This document shows, one piece after another, positions 62,301-64,000 of a DNA stretch of 64,000 nt. Under the pieces are notes generated by a model that saw only the letters and a list, made by a program, of their open reading frames with translations, was not told where the DNA came from and did not search any database. This DNA is from Psychroserpens ponticola (GTDB lineage: Bacteria > Bacteroidota > Bacteroidia > Flavobacteriales > Flavobacteriaceae), in NCBI RefSeq assembly GCF_023556315.2, contig NZ_CP116221.1, forward strand, positions 930,001-994,000. The letters are read 5' to 3'. The position numbers and the translations under genes were made by a program. How positions within the stretch are numbered: position 1 is the stretch's first letter; every line of letters starts with the position of its first letter.

Positions 62301-64000
62301 TGTAAATGAATATGGTTTGGGTTGAATTAATGACATCACCAGCGTTAAACGTTGTTCCATTTCCACCAGTAAGAGAAAAATAAGTTCCATTGGTAAGTGC
62401 AGGCAAGGTATAATCTGTACACACAATTTGATTGGCAATGGTATCTACCAAAGGCAATCCAAGAATGGTAATTGTAAAACTCGTTTCGTTAGTACAAATA
62501 TCAGGAGCCGTTCCGATTTGATTGTAAATGAATATGGTTTGCGTTGCATTAATGACATCACCAGCATTAAATGCTGTTCCATTTCCACCAGTAAGAGAAA
62601 AGTAGTTTCCGTTAGTAAGTGTAGGCAAGGTATAATCGACACATACATTCTGATTTGCAATGGTGTCTACTAAAGGCGTTCCAACAACAGTAACCGTAAA
62701 ACTCGTTTCGTTAGTGCAAATATCAGGAGCCGTTCCTGTTTCATTATAGATAAAAATAGTCTGATCAGAACTGATTACATCACCAGCATTAAACGTTGTT
62801 CCATTTCCACCAGTAAGAGAAAAATAGTTTCCATTGGTTAGTGCAGGCAATGTGAAATCCGTACACACATCTTGATCAGCAATTGTATCTACCAAAGGCA
62901 GCGGAAGAATTGTGATCGTAAAACTACTCTCATTAGTACAGGTATCTGTAGTGACTCCATTTTCATTGTAAATAAATATGGTTTGCGTTGTATTGATAAC
63001 ATCACCAGCATTAAATGCTGTTCCATTTCCACCAGTTAAAGAGAAATAGTTTCCGTTGGTGAGAGGAGGTAAGGTGTATTCTGAACAAATATTTTGGTCA
63101 GGTATTGTATCTACTGCAGGTATACCAGTTATGGTTACTAAAAAACTAGATTCGTTATAACATATATCAGGAGCAACTCCGGTTTCGTTATAAATATAGA
63201 TTGTCCTTGTAATTCCAACACCATCTCCAGCAAATAAAATTGCTCCACCACCATTAGGAGCTAAGAAATAATTACCATTAGTAAGAGGAGGTAAGATATA
63301 TTGTGTACAAAACGTTTGATCTGCTAATGTATCAACTTCAGGATTGTTAACTACAAGTTGTACAGCAACACTTAACAAATCGCAATTACCAGAAGTCATC
63401 TCACAATAATATTGATTGCCATCAAAATTTCCAGGTATATTGTTTAGCATTAATGTCGCTGTAGTCGCACCTGAATAGTTTGCATTGTTAATAATATCTA
63501 TCCAGTTTCCAGAAGCATCAAGAACTTTCCATTGATAGGTATAGGTTCCTGTGTCAACAGAAACAGTAAACATTGTGTTTCCATTCACACAAACATTCTG
63601 AGATACAGGTTGTGTTATATTTGGCAAGATGAAAGGATCTTCTGTATGCGTATTAAGATTTGAACAAATTTCATTATCTGAAAATGCCCAATCGTTAATG
63701 TCAAATGTACTTGAAGGTACAACAGCATCAGGATTTCTAACATATGTATAACCAATATTAACATCAGTATATAAAACATCAATTTGAATACCATTTTTAA
63801 GAAGTACTATTTCATCATTTGCATTAATACCAGCGCCAAGACTTAAATCAGGAACTATGCCAGGACATACATTTCCTGTGCTTCCCATTTCAATTATAAA
63901 TGTATCAAATGGATTTATAGTACCTGTTAACAGAATTGAATAACTTGGTGTAGCGTTTCCAATATCACCATATCGATCAATTTGATAAACTCCATCTAAA
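59317..64000 (-). CDS. Giant tandem-repeat T9SS surface protein (5' end outside window)
   Basis: The frame is open to the right edge, so the start is not seen; more than 1,550 residues are visible. At the N-terminal side there is a lamin-tail-like domain (GDIGNATPSYSILLTG, NANDEIVLLKNG, FDINDWAFSD), followed by an Ig-like segment (YTYQWKVLD to YYCEMTS). Sixteen repeats of 74 residues follow, each with VDTI, a Cys, LTNGNYFSLTGGNGT and a TNETSFT end with a second Cys. A SprB-type unit (SLNGLDFQTSNVFSNLPEGT) and a T9SS type B sorting domain (FLTPNEDGFKDTWKI to the end) close the protein. It is probably a surface adhesin or filament. Confidence 0.9.
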   Translation of the reverse strand, partial: LDGVYQIDRYGDIGNATPSYSILLTGTINPFDTFIIEMGSTGNVCPGIVPDLSLGAGINANDEIVLLKNGIQIDVLYTDVNIGYTYVRNPDAVVPSSTFDINDWAFSDNEICSNLNTHTEDPFILPNITQPVSQNVCVNGNTMFTVSVDTGTYTYQWKVLDASGNWIDIINNANYSGATTATLMLNNIPGNFDGNQYYCEMTSGNCDLLSVAVQLVVNNPEVDTLADQTFCTQYILPPLTNGNYFLAPNGGGAILFAGDGVGITRTIYIYNETGVAPDICYNESSFLVTITGIPAVDTIPDQNICSEYTLPPLTNGNYFSLTGGNGTAFNAGDVINTTQTIFIYNENGVTTDTCTNESSFTITILPLPLVDTIADQDVCTDFTLPALTNGNYFSLTGGNGTTFNAGDVISSDQTIFIYNETGTAPDICTNETSFTVTVVGTPLVDTIANQNVCVDYTLPTLTNGNYFSLTGGNGTAFNAGDVINATQTIFIYNQIGTAPDICTNETSFTITILGLPLVDTIANQIVCTDYTLPALTNGTYFSLTGGNGTTFNAGDVINSTQTIFIYNETGTAPDICTNETSFTVTVVGTPLVDTIANQNVCVDYTLPTLTNGNYFSLTGGNGTAFNAGDVINTTQTIFIYNQIGTAPDICTNETSFTITILGLPLVDTIANQIVCTDYTLPALTNGTYFSLTGGNGTTFNAGDVISSDQTIFIYNETGTAPDICTNEASFTVTIIGTPLVDTIANQNVCVDYTLPTLTNGNYFSLTGGNGTTFNAGDVINTTQTIFIYNQIGTATDICTNETSFTITILGLPLVDTISNQIVCTDYTLPALTNGNYFSLTGGNGTTFNAGDVISSDQTIFIYNETGTAPDICTNETSFTVTIIGTPLVDTIANQNVCVDYTLPTLTNGNYFSLTGGNGTTFNAGDVINATQTIFIYNQIGTAPDICTNETSFTITILGLPLVDTIANQIVCTDYTLPVLTNGTYFSLTGGNGTTFNTGDVISSDQTIFIYNETGTAPDICTNETSFTVTVVGTPLVDTIANQNVCVDYTLPTLTNGNYFSLTGGNGTTFNAGDVINTTQTIFIYNQIGTTPDICTNETSFTITILGLPLVDTIANQIVCTDYTLPALTNGTYFSLTGGNGTTFNAGDVISSDQTIFIYNETGTAPDICTNETSFTVTIIGTPLVDTIANQNVCVDYTLPTLTNGNYFSLTGGNGTTFNAGDVINTTQTIFIYNQIGTAPDICTNETSFTVTIIGTPLVDTIANQNVCIDYTLPTLTNGNYFSLTGGNGTTFNAGDVINATQTIFIYNQIGTAPDICTNETSFTITILGLPLVDTIANQIVCTDYTLPVLTNGTYFSLTGGNGTTFNAGDVISSDQTIFIYNETGTAPDICTNETSFTVTIISSSDFSLTESNIETLNETLTVNMNDPSVTYEYSLNGLDFQTSNVFSNLPEGTYILYVREIGGCITKSIFFEITIDLFIPKFLTPNEDGFKDTWKIIDRNNIIKDVYIFDRYGKLLKHIIGNAVAWNGTYNGKALGTNDYWYIINLRTGKQIKGHFTLKR
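59790..63343 (-). repeat. Sixteen-unit 222-bp tandem repeat in the giant surface protein
   Basis: Each unit is 222 bp (74 residues). Two subtypes alternate: type A (IANQNVCVDYTLP, YNQIGTA) and type B (IANQIVCTDYTLP, YNETGTA), giving a 444-bp higher-order period over most of the array. The two or three units at the N-terminal end are more diverged. The alternation breaks at about 60013-60455, where two type A units are adjacent. Near identity at DNA level indicates recent unequal recombination. Confidence 0.93.

Noticed and set aside
59790-63343. Regular spaced repeats that might be taken for a CRISPR array
   Set aside because: The repeat is a continuous coding tandem array of 222-bp units without unique spacers, and no cas gene is nearby.

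Overview
The window is chromosomal DNA of a member of Bacteroidota, most likely family Flavobacteriaceae. The DNA is AT-rich. Promoters have the Bacteroidota form (TTG, about 20 nt, TAnnTTTG). Three proteins end in or carry type IX secretion (T9SS) features: two with a type A sorting tail and one with a type B (gliding-motility-type) tail. Lipoprotein signal peptides, DUF6090 proteins, TPR-containing sensor kinases and a two-cysteine-pair DnaJ fit the same group. The genus cannot be told from this sequence. I saw no tRNA, rRNA, CRISPR array, insertion sequence or prophage.

Layout. 0-6 kb: tail of an ECF sigma factor, an Lrp/AsnC regulator, DJ-1/PfpI lipoprotein, VOC protein, MFS exporter, DUF1684 lipoprotein, fluoride channel CrcB and an SRPBCC/GyrI-like protein. 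6-17 kb: a surface-protein locus holding two leucine-rich-repeat T9SS cargo proteins, an acidic surface-type lipoprotein, an outer-membrane-type protein, and a three-gene operon of a Cys-rich anchored protein, a TPR histidine kinase and a NarL-type response regulator. 17-23 kb: MazG-like hydrolase, IlvE, DUF4920 and CxxCH lipoproteins, MnmD, an epimerase and an S74-type fibre-like protein. 23-29 kb: a TPR kinase with LytTR regulator, YceI, GrpE and DnaJ. 29-34 kb: a five-gene run of ABC exporter, MscS channel, an NtrC-like regulator without a helix-turn-helix, and PPK2. 34-36.5 kb: M28 peptidase, DinB-like protein and a 42-residue membrane protein. 36.7-45.4 kb: a long minus-strand gene array with five DUF6090 paralogues (one frameshifted) between transporters. 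45-52 kb: thioesterase, NTF2/SnoaL-like proteins, epimerase and a second TPR kinase/LytTR pair. 52-59 kb: LysA, SucC, CysH, DUF1456, TerB-like, SRPBCC and UvrB. 59.3-64 kb: the 3' part of a giant tandem-repeat T9SS protein that runs off the right edge.

Main discovery candidate. A 16-nt interrupted palindrome, consensus TACCYAATWTTRGGTA, occurs at five intergenic places in the 6-17 kb locus. Each lies 60-84 nt before a minus-strand start codon. The 7-2-7 inverted-heptamer layout is that known for NarL-family regulators, and the locus encodes a NarL-family response regulator whose own operon carries one of the sites. I infer an autoregulated two-component regulon controlling T9SS surface proteins, a lipoprotein, an outer-membrane protein and possibly a 27-residue hydrophobic micropeptide at 5830-5913. 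A competing explanation, that some of the sites are terminators, is set out in the findings.
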